The notes beneath the pieces were generated by a model. The model was not told the DNA's origin. It searched no databases and saw nothing but the letters and a program-made list of their open reading frames with translations. A stretch of DNA of 64,000 nt from contig NZ_CP121687.1 of the NCBI RefSeq assembly GCF_038396635.1, positions 1,116,001 through 1,180,000 on the forward strand. The letters are read 5' to 3'. Source of the stretch: Defluviitalea saccharophila. GTDB taxonomy: Bacteria; Bacillota; Clostridia; Lachnospirales; Defluviitaleaceae. A program made the position numbers and the translations under genes. Of the stretch, positions 17,961 to 27,947 are shown piece by piece. Position 1 is the first letter of the stretch, and the number at the start of each line of letters is the position of its first letter.

Positions 17961-18077
17961 TATGATTCCTCCATTCACATTATTATTTTCGTTTTTATTG
18001 TCACTAAGTAAGCGATCATCTTTGATGATTAAAGAATAACCCATATTTGAAAATAATACTGTGATTGGACTCATATT

Positions 18078-18794
18078 TTAATGATTTATTGAATCTTCTA
18101 ATGCTTCTTTGTCAACAATAATAACCTTTTTATTGCCCACCATCTCTATAATGCCTTCGTCCTGTAAAAGACTCATCTTACGGCTTACAGTTTCTCTGGT
18201 TAATCCAATATAATTAGCGATTCCCTCACGACTTAATGGGAGTTCTACTAAAATTCCTTTAGAATGAGGCTTGCCATATTTGTTCGCAAACTCGAGAAGT
18301 ACGGAACTGATTCTTGCCTCTACATTCTTTATACTCATACTTTCAACAGCATTCTCCAGGCGAATCAGTCGATTACACAGTTCTTCCATGACTTTATAAC
18401 TAATTGCCGGATACTCTTTCAGGAGTATCTGAAAATCGTTTTTACTAATCATACATATATTGGTATCTTCTAAGGCTTCCACAGTATAGGTTGCTTTTTG
18501 ATTTATAATTAAATTCTTTTCTCCAAAGAAATCTCCTTCGGAAAAAATATAGAGTATCTGCTCTTTTCCTTCGTATGTATGCCTGAATGCCTTTACTCGT
18601 CCTTTATTGATAATAACAAGACTTCCTAAACTGGAGCCCTCTAATACAATAATTTCACCCTTGGAATACTTTCTTCTTACAATCAAACTGACTACTTTTT
18701 CAATCTCTTCAGGATCTAATAAAGAAAATATGGGTACGTTTTTGGCACAAAGCTTATGCTGACAATGTTCACAGTTACATATATGCTTACTCAC
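18078..18794 (-). CDS. Crp/Fnr-family transcriptional regulator with N-terminal Cys cluster
   Basis: 238 residues from a GTG start (AGGAGGG 5 nt upstream). A cNMP-binding-like beta-roll (about 30-140) is followed by a winged helix with LSREGIANYIGLTRETVSRKM. The N-terminus holds C6, C8, C11 and C16 (CNCEHCQHKLC), which could bind an Fe-S cluster as in FNR, though the spacing differs from E. coli FNR. The longer frame to 18887 would run through a terminator hairpin and has no ribosome binding site. The position next to RIC and hemerythrin genes makes an O2/NO-sensing role likely; direct targets are inference. Confidence 0.88.
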   Translation of the reverse strand: MSKHICNCEHCQHKLCAKNVPIFSLLDPEEIEKVVSLIVRRKYSKGEIIVLEGSSLGSLVIINKGRVKAFRHTYEGKEQILYIFSEGDFFGEKNLIINQKATYTVEALEDTNICMISKNDFQILLKEYPAISYKVMEELCNRLIRLENAVESMSIKNVEARISSVLLEFANKYGKPHSKGILVELPLSREGIANYIGLTRETVSRKMSLLQDEGIIEMVGNKKVIIVDKEALEDSINH

Positions 18795-18846
18795 TTGATC
18801 CCTCCTCACAAATAAACAAAAATTTAGGGTCTTCCTTGATTTCTTT

Positions 18847-18883
18847 AAAAAAACGCCTTCTGTCAAAATAAATAACAGAAGGC
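18847..18883 (-). terminator. Terminator after the chemoreceptor gene
   Basis: A 9-bp stem (18855-18863 with 18875-18883) followed on the minus strand by a run of T residues with one interruption. It separates the chemoreceptor gene from the regulator gene. Confidence 0.85.
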
Positions 18884-18909
18884 TCATAGCAAAATATATC
18901 CGTCCATGA

Positions 18910-20220
18910 TTAAAGTTTAAACTTGCTTAGATTCTCGTCCATATCTTTTGAGAGTGCATTTAATTCTTCTGCAGATTTCTTTAATTCTTCAAATATATTG
19001 AGTTGTAACTCAATGGTTGATGCCAGTTCTTCGCTGGCAGATGCCGTTTCTTCTGAAACGTGAGCTGTGGTTTCAATTGCTGTAATAGATTCTGTCTTTC
19101 CAGTTTCTATTTGTTTTATCGCTTCGTTTGTTGCATTAATTTTTAATATGATAGAATCCACTGCATTGGCAATTTTATTAAAGGAATCTTCCGTTTGATT
19201 AACAGACATGATTTGTTGCTGAGAAACGTTTTTCATGGATGTCATCGCTTCAATGGCCTGTTCCGAATCTCTTTGAATATTGTTCATCATACTGCTGATT
19301 TGTTCTGTAAATACTTTACTTTGATCCGCTAGTTTTCTTACTTCTTCTGCAACCACTGCAAATCCTTTTCCGGCATCCCCTGCTCTTGCCGCTTCGATCG
19401 CTGCGTTAAGTGCCAGAAGATTGGTTTGTTCTGCTATATTCTTGATGGATTCAATAAAGGAAGCAATATTATTTAAAGTTGATGTAAGATTTTCAACTGC
19501 TGTAAAAATCTTTTGTGAAGAAATATTATAGTCATCTGACTTCTCTCTTAAGGTCTTAACTGAATTGAGTCCATCCTTATTTAGAACATTCACATTTTCT
19601 GTTTCTTTAATAATAGAATTATAGCTATCGTATACGACTGAAATTTGGTTGGATAAATTTTCCATAATTTCAACGCTGGCTTTAGCTTGTAATACTTGTT
19701 CAGAAGCACCTACCGCAATTTCATCTATCGTTTGTGATATTTCTTGAATAGAGGAAGTTGCTTCTTTTACCCTATCCGTCATATCAATAGAAGATTGGAC
19801 GATGGATTTGGTTAAGCTATAAGTTCCCTGGATGATATGGCGAACTTGTTCCGTTACCGAGTTCATATGGTCTATGATTATTCTAAAAACTTTATTATTA
19901 ACATCTTTATCCAGATTAATTGAAAAATTCCCCTGGCTTATATCACTGAGTAAATTAACCAGATCTTTTGCACTCCTTTTGATGCTATTAGAAAAAACAA
20001 TGAAAAGAATACTTCCTAAAAGTACATTAGACACAATAGTAAGAATAAACACTAAGAAGAACTTATCGCTATGAGTAAGAGCTTGTAGAACAAAACTAAA
20101 TATAATTCCCTCTAAAATGGATACAAGGACTAAAAGAAATATTGAACCGGCAAAGATTCTCTTAATTAAGCTAATCCCATCCCGAGTCTTTCCTTGATTT
20201 TTGCTGTCCATTTCTTCCAT
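18910..20220 (-). CDS. Methyl-accepting chemotaxis protein without an extracellular domain
   Basis: 436 residues. Two membrane helices (about 22-46 and 54-77) are separated by only about 7 residues, so there is no extracytoplasmic sensor domain. A HAMP-like segment and a full MCP signalling domain follow, with the hairpin tip [40 protein letters not shown] given here only by position (about 275-315). The receptor must sense something in the membrane or cytoplasm, for example redox or energy state. The start at 20220 is set by GGGAGGGG five nt upstream. Upstream of the Fnr-RIC block, it may be part of an energy-taxis response. Confidence 0.9.
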   Translation of the reverse strand: MEEMDSKNQGKTRDGISLIKRIFAGSIFLLVLVSILEGIIFSFVLQALTHSDKFFLVFILTIVSNVLLGSILFIVFSNSIKRSAKDLVNLLSDISQGNFSINLDKDVNNKVFRIIIDHMNSVTEQVRHIIQGTYSLTKSIVQSSIDMTDRVKEATSSIQEISQTIDEIAVGASEQVLQAKASVEIMENLSNQISVVYDSYNSIIKETENVNVLNKDGLNSVKTLREKSDDYNISSQKIFTAVENLTSTLNNIASFIESIKNIAEQTNLLALNAAIEAARAGDAGKGFAVVAEEVRKLADQSKVFTEQISSMMNNIQRDSEQAIEAMTSMKNVSQQQIMSVNQTEDSFNKIANAVDSIILKINATNEAIKQIETGKTESITAIETTAHVSEETASASEELASTIELQLNIFEELKKSAEELNALSKDMDENLSKFKL

Positions 20221-20340
20221 AAAAACCCCTCCCAATTTATTGTATAAATTATCTAGTTATTCATCATGCTTTTAAATAATTTTATCACATTCTTATAATT
20301 AATTCTAGTTATTTTAGATAATCAACTATAAAATAAAATG

Positions 20341-20375
20341 ACCTTCTGCAAATTACTTTGCAGAAGGTTTTTCCT
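20341..20375. terminator. Terminator after the thioredoxin reductase gene
   Basis: A perfect 12-bp stem (20341-20352 with 20357-20368) followed by T-rich sequence on both strands. It lies just below the reductase stop codon. Confidence 0.85.
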
Positions 20376-20386
20376 TTTATATTCCT

Positions 20387-21250
20387 TTATTTATTCTTAC
20401 TTTCTAATTTATGAAGGTAACTCACAGCTTCTAAAGCGGCTACTGCCCCTTCTCCTACTGCCTTAGTGACTTGATACGGTCTTCCCGTACAGTCTCCTGC
20501 TGCAAAAACTCCGGGGAAATTCGTTTCTAATCTGCGATTGACTTTAATAGTTTTGTCTTCCATTTCCAAACCCTTTATTAATTGTGTCACCGGAATCGTC
20601 TCTTTAATTAAAAATACCCCATCAACTTTGATCTCTCTATCATCTATACGAATGCCCGATACAAAAGGGTCTCCTAATATTTCTTTAGGTTTGCCTTCTA
20701 ATATTTCTACATTGGGATGAACATTCTTTATTTCTTTGTAAGTGGGAAGAAAGTATACCTTGCTGCAAATTTCCTGAAGGAAATTCACATCTTCCTCCGC
20801 TTCCTCAATTTCTCCAATGACCATAGTTGTTTTCCCGCGAAATAAAGGTCCGTCACAGGTTCCGCAGTAGCTTACGCCTTTTCCTAGAAGCTCTTTTTCT
20901 CCTGGAATATACTTAGCCTTAGGAATACCGGTCGCTATAATAACAGTTTTAGCTTCGTAAAATTCATTTTCAACATTCAAAGTATAGTAGTCTCCCATAG
21001 AAAAGATTTCCAATATCCTGCCTTCATGGAACTCCACTCCAAGGGTCTGTGCATGCTTTATAAATTGCTCCACCATTCCAGGGCCACTGATATTAGGCAG
21101 GCCTAAATAGTTATCCACTCTTTCTGCTTTGTACAAATAACTGCTTTTGGGATTTCTCCCAAACACAATTACTTTTTTATTTCTTATTACTCCATTAATT
21201 GCCGCAGAAAGCCCAGCAGGCCCAGCACCAATAATCGCAATATCTAACAT
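20387..21250 (-). CDS. Thioredoxin reductase-like flavoprotein, probably ferredoxin-dependent (FFTR type)
   Basis: 287 residues with the thioredoxin reductase layout: FAD motif GAGPAGLSAA (8-17), ATGIPKAKYIPGE, the redox pair CGTC (about 134-137) and the C-terminal AAGDCTGRPYQVTKAVGEG. The second nucleotide-binding domain lacks both NADPH marks: GxGxxA is replaced by GEIEEAEED, and no HRRxxxR follows (YFLPTYKEIK instead). Established work on clostridial ferredoxin-dependent flavin thioredoxin reductases reports loss of exactly these motifs. So electrons probably come from ferredoxin; this is an inference from motif loss. A terminator follows, and no thioredoxin gene is adjacent. Confidence 0.82.
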   Translation of the reverse strand: MLDIAIIGAGPAGLSAAINGVIRNKKVIVFGRNPKSSYLYKAERVDNYLGLPNISGPGMVEQFIKHAQTLGVEFHEGRILEIFSMGDYYTLNVENEFYEAKTVIIATGIPKAKYIPGEKELLGKGVSYCGTCDGPLFRGKTTMVIGEIEEAEEDVNFLQEICSKVYFLPTYKEIKNVHPNVEILEGKPKEILGDPFVSGIRIDDREIKVDGVFLIKETIPVTQLIKGLEMEDKTIKVNRRLETNFPGVFAAGDCTGRPYQVTKAVGEGAVAALEAVSYLHKLESKNK

Positions 21251-21328
21251 ATTGAGCCCTCCTATATTGTATTATTGCAATATTATATCATACTATATTT
21301 TATTTGTCTAAAATATTTTATGTGCGTA

Positions 21329-23998
21329 TTATTTCAATTTTTTTGCAATTTCTCCACCAATCAGGGGAATAATTGCAAAAATCAGGGCCATGTCCAGCTC
21401 AAAAAATGACAAAGGTACTGTATGAAAAATGGGCTGTAAAGCAGGAATATAAACCACTGCCATAAGGAGTAATAAAGATCCCAGGACGCTAATATTTAAA
21501 AACATATTTGAAAAAATCTTCATTCTATAGATCATTCTTTCTTCAGAACGGGCAGAATACGCCCTCAGAAGTTCTCCTACAACCAGTGTGATAAAACAAT
21601 AGGTTCTGGCAGCTGAAAGTGCATCTTCACCAGTGAAATGATTCCGTCCGTACCAAAAAGAAAACAGCGCTGCAAGGGCTAAGGCTATACTTTGAATACC
21701 GACAGCAAGCCCCATTTTCTTATTTACAATTGGCTCGTCGGGATCTCTTGGCGGTTGTTCCATAATGCCTTCTTCTTTTGGTTCTACCCCAAGAGAAAAT
21801 GCAGGAAATGCATCGGTAATAAGATTAATCCATAATAAATGTATAGGAAGAAGCGGTACTTCACTTCCAAAAAGCATGGCAATGAATATCAGGAGCAATT
21901 CTCCGATATTACAAGATAACAAAAACCCTACAAATTTTCTTATGTTGCTGAATATTGTTCTTCCTTCTTCAACTGCATCCACAATACTTGCAAAATTATC
22001 GTCGGTTAAAATCATATCTGCAGCTTCCTTAGCAACATCCGTACCTGTAATACCCATGGCAATACCAATGTCTGCTTGCTTTAAGGCAGGGGCATCATTG
22101 ACTCCGTCCCCTGTCATTGCTGCAATTTCACCGTTTGATTTAACAGCTTTTACAAGACGTACTTTATGTTCAGGAGAAACTCTGGCAAAGACATTGACTC
22201 TTTTTACTTTTTCTTTTAATGCTTCGTCGCTAAGAGCATCTATTTCTTTTCCGTCTAAAGCTTCTTCATCCTTATCGATAATCCCAATGGCTTTCCCTAT
22301 GGCACTGCCTGTTGTCTTATGGTCTCCTGTAATCATAACCACTCGAATGCCTGCTTTTTTACAGATGGATACAGCTTCTTTGGCTTCATCTCTTGGAGGG
22401 TCAATCATCCCCACCAATCCTAAAAAAATCAAGTCCTGTTCTTCTTCCACATCTTCATTAACTTCTTTAGGCATCTTATAGGATAGGGCAAGGACTCTTA
22501 AAGCCTCGTTGGCAAAAGAATGGTTTTGCTCCATAATTTTTCCTTTATCTTGTTCAGTGAGTTCTACAGGGTTTCCATCCTTAAAAATATATTTGCAACG
22601 ACTCAGTACAACATCGGGAGCACCTTTTGTATACATGACGATACCTTCTCTATGTTGATGAAAGGTACTCATGAGTTTTCTTTTTGAGTCAAAGGGAATT
22701 TCTCCAATTCGTGGCATTTCAGCCATTAAGGTTTCCTTAGGATAACCTCCTTTAGCGCCTAATACAACCAACGCCCCTTCTGTTGGGTCTCCTATAATCT
22801 CGTCAGCACCTTTTTTTAAATAGGCATCATTACAAAGGACCCCTGCCCGAAGAAGCCTTTCCAGAGCCGGAGAAGTCTGCGTTTCTGTTATATCAGAGCT
22901 GTTTTCTTTCTTAATTTCTCCTTCCGTTGTATATCCTCTTCCTGTCACATTCCATAGATTTTCTCCGTCAAAAACCTTTACAACAGTCATTTTGTTTTGG
23001 GTAAGGGTTCCTGTTTTATCCGTACAAATCACTGTGGTACTTCCCAGGGTTTCAACTGCCCCCAGTCTTTTCATGATAGCATTTTTCTTAATCATTTTTT
23101 GCATACCCAATGCCAATACTACCGTTACCACTGTAGGAAGACCTTCCGGTATAGCGGCAACTGCCAAGCTGACTGAAGTCATAAAAATTTCGATAATTTC
23201 CTGTCCTCTAAGAAGCCCTAATACAAAAATAACAGCACAAATCCCCAAACATACGCTGCCTAAAAGCTTGCCCAGTTGATCTAGCTTCCTTTGAAGAGGT
23301 GTTGCTCCTTCTTCAACCGCTTCCAGCATGGAAGCCACTTTTCCTATCTCGGTATTCATTCCTGTCCCTACAACAATTCCTTTTCCTCTTCCGTAAGTAA
23401 CCACGGTACTCATAAAAGCAGAATTGACTCTATCACCGATCCCTGCATTTTCTTCAACCACTTCGCTGGCAAATTTCTCCACAGGAACCGATTCTCCCGT
23501 CAAAGCCGCTTCTTCGATTTTAAGATTAACGCTTTGAACCAGTCTAAGATCGGCAGGGATATAGTCTCCAGCCTCTAAAATGACCACATCCCCCGGCACT
23601 AATTCAGAGGAAGATACCTTTTCCAAATTTCCCTCGCGAATAACTTTTGCTTGAGGGGCTGCCATATCTTTTAGGGCTTTAAGAGCGTTACTTGCACGGT
23701 TTTCCTGGAAAACGCCTAAAATAGAGTTTAAGATAACAATCACTAAAATAATAATGGCATCCGTTCCTTCTCCTACTGCCATAGATACAATGCTCGCACC
23801 GATTAAAATTAATACCAGGAAATCCTTAAACTGATCTAAAAACATCTGAAGGATTCCTCGGCGTTCATTTTCTTGAAGGCGATTTTCTCCATATTCCTTT
23901 AGTCTTTTGGATACTTCTTCTTTAGAGATGCCCTGATCCATATAAGTATTAAATTCTTTTACAACTTCTTCTATACTTTTTTCATAAAAAGCTTTCAT
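21329..23998 (-). CDS. Calcium-transporting P-type ATPase (SERCA/PMR1-like)
   Basis: 889 residues of a P2A-type ATPase: N-terminal cation ATPase domain, TGES actuator loop, PEGL in helix M4 (AVAAIPEGLPTVV), phosphorylation motif DKTGTLT, nucleotide domain with KGAPDVVLSRC, hinge TGDGVNDAPALK and about ten membrane helices, ending in the C-terminal transporter domain with NLITDAFPA. The family exports Ca2+ (or Mn2+). The start is placed at 23998 where GGGAGG lies about 6 nt upstream; a longer frame to 24049 has no ribosome binding site. Confidence 0.94.
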   Translation of the reverse strand: MKAFYEKSIEEVVKEFNTYMDQGISKEEVSKRLKEYGENRLQENERRGILQMFLDQFKDFLVLILIGASIVSMAVGEGTDAIIILVIVILNSILGVFQENRASNALKALKDMAAPQAKVIREGNLEKVSSSELVPGDVVILEAGDYIPADLRLVQSVNLKIEEAALTGESVPVEKFASEVVEENAGIGDRVNSAFMSTVVTYGRGKGIVVGTGMNTEIGKVASMLEAVEEGATPLQRKLDQLGKLLGSVCLGICAVIFVLGLLRGQEIIEIFMTSVSLAVAAIPEGLPTVVTVVLALGMQKMIKKNAIMKRLGAVETLGSTTVICTDKTGTLTQNKMTVVKVFDGENLWNVTGRGYTTEGEIKKENSSDITETQTSPALERLLRAGVLCNDAYLKKGADEIIGDPTEGALVVLGAKGGYPKETLMAEMPRIGEIPFDSKRKLMSTFHQHREGIVMYTKGAPDVVLSRCKYIFKDGNPVELTEQDKGKIMEQNHSFANEALRVLALSYKMPKEVNEDVEEEQDLIFLGLVGMIDPPRDEAKEAVSICKKAGIRVVMITGDHKTTGSAIGKAIGIIDKDEEALDGKEIDALSDEALKEKVKRVNVFARVSPEHKVRLVKAVKSNGEIAAMTGDGVNDAPALKQADIGIAMGITGTDVAKEAADMILTDDNFASIVDAVEEGRTIFSNIRKFVGFLLSCNIGELLLIFIAMLFGSEVPLLPIHLLWINLITDAFPAFSLGVEPKEEGIMEQPPRDPDEPIVNKKMGLAVGIQSIALALAALFSFWYGRNHFTGEDALSAARTYCFITLVVGELLRAYSARSEERMIYRMKIFSNMFLNISVLGSLLLLMAVVYIPALQPIFHTVPLSFFELDMALIFAIIPLIGGEIAKKLK

Positions 23999-24139
23999 AT
24001 TCTGCCTCCCATACAATTTCTTGGATACAGTATGTGTTATTATAAACATTTCTATAAATCATTCTCTATATTATACACATTAGGAAAATATTACGTGATA
24101 AATAGTATTTGAGCAGGTTTATAAAATATACTTTCTCGA

Positions 24140-24169
24140 TTGAAAAAAATATCCATATTCAGTTATAAT
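24140..24169 (+). promoter_or_regulatory. Sigma-A promoter of the LUD gene
   Basis: TTGAAA at 24140-24145, 18 nt, TATAAT at 24164-24169. It overlaps an upstream TTG that would extend the gene, and so supports the start at 24197. Confidence 0.8.
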
Positions 24170-24196
24170 GAAAAAAAAACGGAGAGGAGAATAATC

Positions 24197-24832
24197 ATGA
24201 CACCTAAAAAAGATTATTATAGAATTAATGCGCATAAAATAATCGCTGCTTTTGAGAAAAGAAATATGGAAGGATATTACTGTGAAACGAAAGAAGAAGC
24301 AGTAAAAAAAGCTTTAGAACTGATGGAAAAGGGCTCCACAATATCTTGGGGAGGTTCTATGACTCTGGAAGAAATGGGGCTTCTCGACGCATTAAGAAAA
24401 GAGGATTATACGCTTTTAGATAGAAGTACTGCAAAAAATAATGATGAAACCACTGAAATTTATCATAAGGCATTTGCTGCAGATTATTATTTAATGAGTT
24501 CCAATGCCATTACCATGGACGGAAAATTAATCAATATTGACGGAACGGGCAATAGGGTTGCTGCCTTAATTTACGGACCTAAGAATGTGATTGTGATTGC
24601 AGGCATGAACAAAGTTGCTTCTGACGAGGATTCCGCAATCAAAAGAGCAAGAGATATCGCTGCCCCCATCAATGCAATTCGCTTAAGCAAAAAAACTTCC
24701 TGTACCAGTGTAGGAAGCTGCAAAGACTGTTTGTCCCCCGATTCGATTTGCTGTAATATTGTAGTGACCCGTATGTCAAAGTTTCCAAAGCGAATTAAAG
24801 TGATATTGGTTGGCGAAGATTTAGGATATTAA
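24197..24832 (+). CDS. LUD-domain (LutC/YkgG-like) protein
   Basis: 211 residues forming one LUD (DUF162) domain: GSTISWGGSMTLEEMGLLDAL near the middle, AADYYLMSSNAITMDGKLINIDGTGNRVAALIYGPK (core of the fold, about 95-130) and a C-terminal Cys-rich stretch (TSCTSVGSCKDCLSPDSICC). LUD proteins occur in lactate-utilisation iron-sulfur complexes, but many stand-alone clostridial members have no assigned activity. GGAGAGGAG at 24181-24190 sets the start. No lutA or lutB is adjacent. Confidence 0.85.
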   Translation: MTPKKDYYRINAHKIIAAFEKRNMEGYYCETKEEAVKKALELMEKGSTISWGGSMTLEEMGLLDALRKEDYTLLDRSTAKNNDETTEIYHKAFAADYYLMSSNAITMDGKLINIDGTGNRVAALIYGPKNVIVIAGMNKVASDEDSAIKRARDIAAPINAIRLSKKTSCTSVGSCKDCLSPDSICCNIVVTRMSKFPKRIKVILVGEDLGY

Positions 24833-24862
24833 AAAAGCAGGGAAAAATTTCCCTGCTTTTTA
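24831..24862. terminator. Bidirectional terminator between LUD gene and glyA
   Basis: A 10-bp stem (24833-24842 with 24851-24860) extended by A/T pairs, with an A-run before and T-run after. It overlaps the last codon of glyA. Confidence 0.88.
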
Positions 24863-26095
24863 GTACAATGGATATTTAGCTACTAATTCTGCAACTTTTT
24901 CAGCTGCTTTTGCTTTATTTCCTTCAAAATCTTTTAAGGTCATGGCAATAATATCCGCAATCACTTCCATGTCTTCTTCTTTCATTCCTCTTGAAGTAAC
25001 TGCTGGAGTTCCTAAACGAATACCACTGGTTACAAAAGGACTTTGAGGATCAAATGGAATCGTATTCTTATTACATGTCACGCCTATTTCGTCCAGTCTC
25101 TTTTCCGCTTCTTTACCGGTTAAATCCAAGTTTCTAAGGTCCACCATCATAAGATGATTATCCGTTCCTCCGGATACCAGATTTAAGCCTCTTGCCATCA
25201 AGGCATCCGCTAAAGCTTTAGCATTCTTTACGATTTGTTGCTGATAAGCTTTAAATTCATCGCTTAATGCTTCTTTAAAACTTACTGCTTTTGCAGCAAT
25301 AACATGCATTAATGGTCCCCCTTGGATTCCGGGGAATATGGATTTATCAATCAGCTTTGCAAATTCTTCTCTGCAAAGAATCATTCCGCCTCTTGGACCT
25401 CTTAAAGTCTTATGGGTTGTGGTCGTAACAAATTCAGCATAAGGAACTGGATTTGGATGAAGGCCTGCAGCCACTAACCCAGCAATATGAGCCATATCTA
25501 CCATTAAATAAGCGCCTACTTCATCTGCAATTTCTCTGAACTTTGCAAAATCAATGGTCCTTGGATATGCACTGGCTCCGGCAATGATCAGCTTTGGCTT
25601 ATGCTCTTTAGCTATTGCCCTTACATTGTCATAATCTATGTAGCCAGTTTTTTCATCTACGCCGTAAGGTACAATATTATAATGTTTTCCAGACATATTC
25701 ACAGGACTTCCGTGGGTTAAATGTCCTCCATGGGAGAGATTCATTCCCATTACCGTATCTCCAGGATTTAAAACTGCGAAAAACACGGCCATATTTGCCT
25801 GTGCTCCGGAATGAGGCTGAACATTAGCATGCTCTGCACCAAAAACTTGCTTTGCTCTTTCGATTGCCAAGTTTTCTACAATATCCACGTATTCGCAGCC
25901 GCCATAATATCTTCTGCCCGGATAGCCTTCAGCATATTTATTTGTAAGAGGAGAACCCATTGCCGCCATGACTGCTTTTGAAACAAAGTTTTCTGAAGCA
26001 ATAAGTTCAATCTTATTATTTTGTCTTCCTATTTCTTTTTCCATAGCCTCTGCTACTTCTAAATCGACCTTCTGTATTTCTTCAAAAGAATACAT
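24860..26095 (-). CDS. glyA: Serine hydroxymethyltransferase
   Basis: 411 residues, full length for bacterial SHMT. Motifs seen are the N-terminal [11 protein letters not shown], the [18 protein letters not shown] segment, [12 protein letters not shown], and [16 protein letters not shown] with the PLP lysine. The enzyme interconverts serine and glycine with transfer of the one-carbon unit to tetrahydrofolate. It is transcribed alone, from an extended -10 promoter, with GGAGGT before the ATG. Confidence 0.97.
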   Translation of the reverse strand: MYSFEEIQKVDLEVAEAMEKEIGRQNNKIELIASENFVSKAVMAAMGSPLTNKYAEGYPGRRYYGGCEYVDIVENLAIERAKQVFGAEHANVQPHSGAQANMAVFFAVLNPGDTVMGMNLSHGGHLTHGSPVNMSGKHYNIVPYGVDEKTGYIDYDNVRAIAKEHKPKLIIAGASAYPRTIDFAKFREIADEVGAYLMVDMAHIAGLVAAGLHPNPVPYAEFVTTTTHKTLRGPRGGMILCREEFAKLIDKSIFPGIQGGPLMHVIAAKAVSFKEALSDEFKAYQQQIVKNAKALADALMARGLNLVSGGTDNHLMMVDLRNLDLTGKEAEKRLDEIGVTCNKNTIPFDPQSPFVTSGIRLGTPAVTSRGMKEEDMEVIADIIAMTLKDFEGNKAKAAEKVAELVAKYPLY

Positions 26096-26128
26096 TATAT
26101 ATTACCTCCCGACTTTTTAATAAAAATT

Positions 26129-26157
26129 ATTATAGCATAATTTGTATATAAATTAAA
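26129..26157 (-). promoter_or_regulatory. Promoter of glyA
   Basis: On the minus strand TATAAT at 26134-26129 is preceded by TGC (extended -10), with a weak TTTAAT -35 at 26157-26152, spacing 17. Confidence 0.65.
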
Positions 26158-26202
26158 TATAATTTGCTTTATTAATTTAAACAAATAAAGTGCTGCTAAA
26201 CC

Positions 26203-26607
26203 TCAATTTTTTATTTTAATTTCCTCATAATCGCTAAGCTGTAAAGTCAAAGCCTTTGCTGAGATCAGCAGTTCTTTGATGGAAAACCCCAAAGAAGCCA
26301 TAAGTAAAATCAAACTGCAGGCAAAGGTAAACTCTGCAAAAGGATAATTATTGAGAAAAATTAAAAACATACAGAATACACATAAGAAAAAACTGCATAC
26401 TCCGAGAATCTGCATATTCCGAATCAGTAAAATACGTTTTTGGAGATTTTGAATTTGTCCTGATAAAATCTCATCGGGTTCTTCTTTGAATCTTGCATGA
26501 AGATCTCGAACCAATTGTGCCAGTACAAGAAATCGATTGGTATATGCTAAAAGCAATAAAGAAATTGCAGGGAATAATAAAGCAGGGGTTGTCAATGTTA
26601 ATTCCAT
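26203..26607 (-). CDS. DUF2721 membrane protein
   Basis: 134 residues: an N-terminal membrane segment (TTPALLFPAISLLLLAYTNRF), a cytoplasmic helix pair with QNLQKRILLIRN, and two further membrane helices (about 65-85 and 92-112). The pattern matches the DUF2721 family, whose function is unknown. An in-frame GTG three codons upstream exists, but the GAGGG site is 8 nt before the ATG at 26607. It is not clearly co-transcribed with glyA. Confidence 0.7.
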   Translation of the reverse strand: MELTLTTPALLFPAISLLLLAYTNRFLVLAQLVRDLHARFKEEPDEILSGQIQNLQKRILLIRNMQILGVCSFFLCVFCMFLIFLNNYPFAEFTFACSLILLMASLGFSIKELLISAKALTLQLSDYEEIKIKN

Positions 26608-26760
26608 ATAGTTCACCCTCTCGAAATAAAAAATAATATGTTTTTTTCACTTTAATAAATTTGAAATTTAATATTAATACTTGTATTATATTAATCGAGG
26701 CATATTTATAGTGTAGTATTCATTAGATATTCTATTCATTTAAAATGAAGGTGATTGAGC

Positions 26761-27531
26761 ATGCAGCATAAAACTTTATTAAAATTTGCAATCCAGGCTG
26801 GCGAAATTATGTTAAGAAGCGGTGCAGAAACCTATCGCGTGGAAGATACCATTGAACGCATATTATCCGCTCATAATTTGGAGGTTATAGAGGCCTTCGT
26901 TACTCCAACAGGTATCTTTGCTACTATTGACGACGAATCCATGGAAATGACAACTCTTGTTAAACGGATTCGGCATCGTTCTATTCGTTTAGATAAAGTT
27001 ACCTTGGTAAACGATCTTTCCAGACGGTTTACAGAAGGAAAAATATCCCTGGAGAATGCAATGATAGAGCTCAATGAGATTGACCAAAGACCTCCTTACC
27101 CATATTATATCATGATTGGCTCTACAGGACTGGTTTCTGCATTTTTTACTGCAGTATTCGGAGGGAACTTAAGGGACTGCATCGTTTCATTGATCATTGG
27201 CATTGCTCTTGGAATCATGCAGTATTTTTTCCGAAAAGCAAAGTCTTCCAGATTTCTCATAGATCTCATCGGAGGCTGTTTAATTGGAAGTATCGCTCTA
27301 TTGTTCACCAGAATAGTGGCTTCAACCAATCTGGATCAGATTATTATTGGATCCATTATGCCCCTTGTTCCCGGTGTTGCTATTACCAATGCTATCCGAG
27401 ATACCATCGAAGGAGATTTATTATCTGGTGTTTCCCGAGCTGTGGAAGCCTTTTTTGTAGCCATATCCATCGCAACAGGAGTAGGTGTCGTTCTGAAAAT
27501 CGGCTTTGTCTTTCTAGGGGGTATACTATGA
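26761..27531 (+). CDS. ThrE-like threonine/serine exporter, N-terminal subunit (DUF1212)
   Basis: 256 residues: a cytoplasmic N-terminal domain (about 1-110) with GEIMLRSGAETYRVEDTIERI, typical of the ThrE_1 family, then about five membrane helices (from YIMIGSTGLVSAFF onward). In ThrE of Corynebacterium this domain and the following gene's domain are one protein that exports threonine and serine; in Firmicutes they are often separate, as here. GAAGG lies 9 nt before the ATG at 26761. The stop overlaps the next start by 4 nt (ATGA). Confidence 0.87.
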   Translation: MQHKTLLKFAIQAGEIMLRSGAETYRVEDTIERILSAHNLEVIEAFVTPTGIFATIDDESMEMTTLVKRIRHRSIRLDKVTLVNDLSRRFTEGKISLENAMIELNEIDQRPPYPYYIMIGSTGLVSAFFTAVFGGNLRDCIVSLIIGIALGIMQYFFRKAKSSRFLIDLIGGCLIGSIALLFTRIVASTNLDQIIIGSIMPLVPGVAITNAIRDTIEGDLLSGVSRAVEAFFVAISIATGVGVVLKIGFVFLGGIL

Positions 27532-27947
27532 TTCTTCAAACGATCAGTGCGTTTTTTGCGACTTTCTTTTTTGCAGTCCTTTTCAATATTTCTAAAAAGC
27601 AGCTATTATTTTGCGGATGTATCGGCGCTTTTGGCTGGTTCATATATCTTTTATTTCTTAATTTGACCGGCTCTGTAGTTCTGGCGAATTTCGTAAGCGC
27701 TCTTGGTATCAGCATGATTTCCAGGATATTTTCTATCATTAGGAAAGTTCCTGTGACAGTTTTTTTAATATCGGGAATTATTACTCTTGTTCCCGGAGCA
27801 GGAATGTATCGAACCATGTATGCTATGCTCGCCCAAAATTTCGAAGAAACTGCCTTTTATGGAGCCCAAACCCTTCAGATTGCCGGCGTCATTGCCATCG
27901 CCATTATTTTTGTATCCTCCCTGCCCATGGGAGCAAAAAAGCGATAA
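27528..27947 (+). CDS. ThrE-like exporter, C-terminal subunit (DUF3815)
   Basis: 139 residues with about five membrane helices and the family's conserved ITLVPGAGMYRTMYAML motif. It matches the ThrE_2/DUF3815 half and is translationally coupled to the preceding gene, so the two subunits presumably form one membrane exporter. Substrate (threonine, serine or another small solute) is inferred from family only. Confidence 0.85.
   Translation: MILQTISAFFATFFFAVLFNISKKQLLFCGCIGAFGWFIYLLFLNLTGSVVLANFVSALGISMISRIFSIIRKVPVTVFLISGIITLVPGAGMYRTMYAMLAQNFEETAFYGAQTLQIAGVIAIAIIFVSSLPMGAKKR

Noticed and set aside
18014-18030. GATCATCTTTGATGATT inverted repeat upstream of the RIC gene as an Fnr/HcpR site
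   Set aside because: Spacing and half-sites do not match TTGAT-N4-ATCAA or the HcpR pattern closely; could be a chance palindrome.
21765-22481. Long open frame antisense to the Ca2+ ATPase gene (238 codons)
   Set aside because: Ser/Pro/Thr-rich shadow translation of the conserved ATPase core; no start signal.
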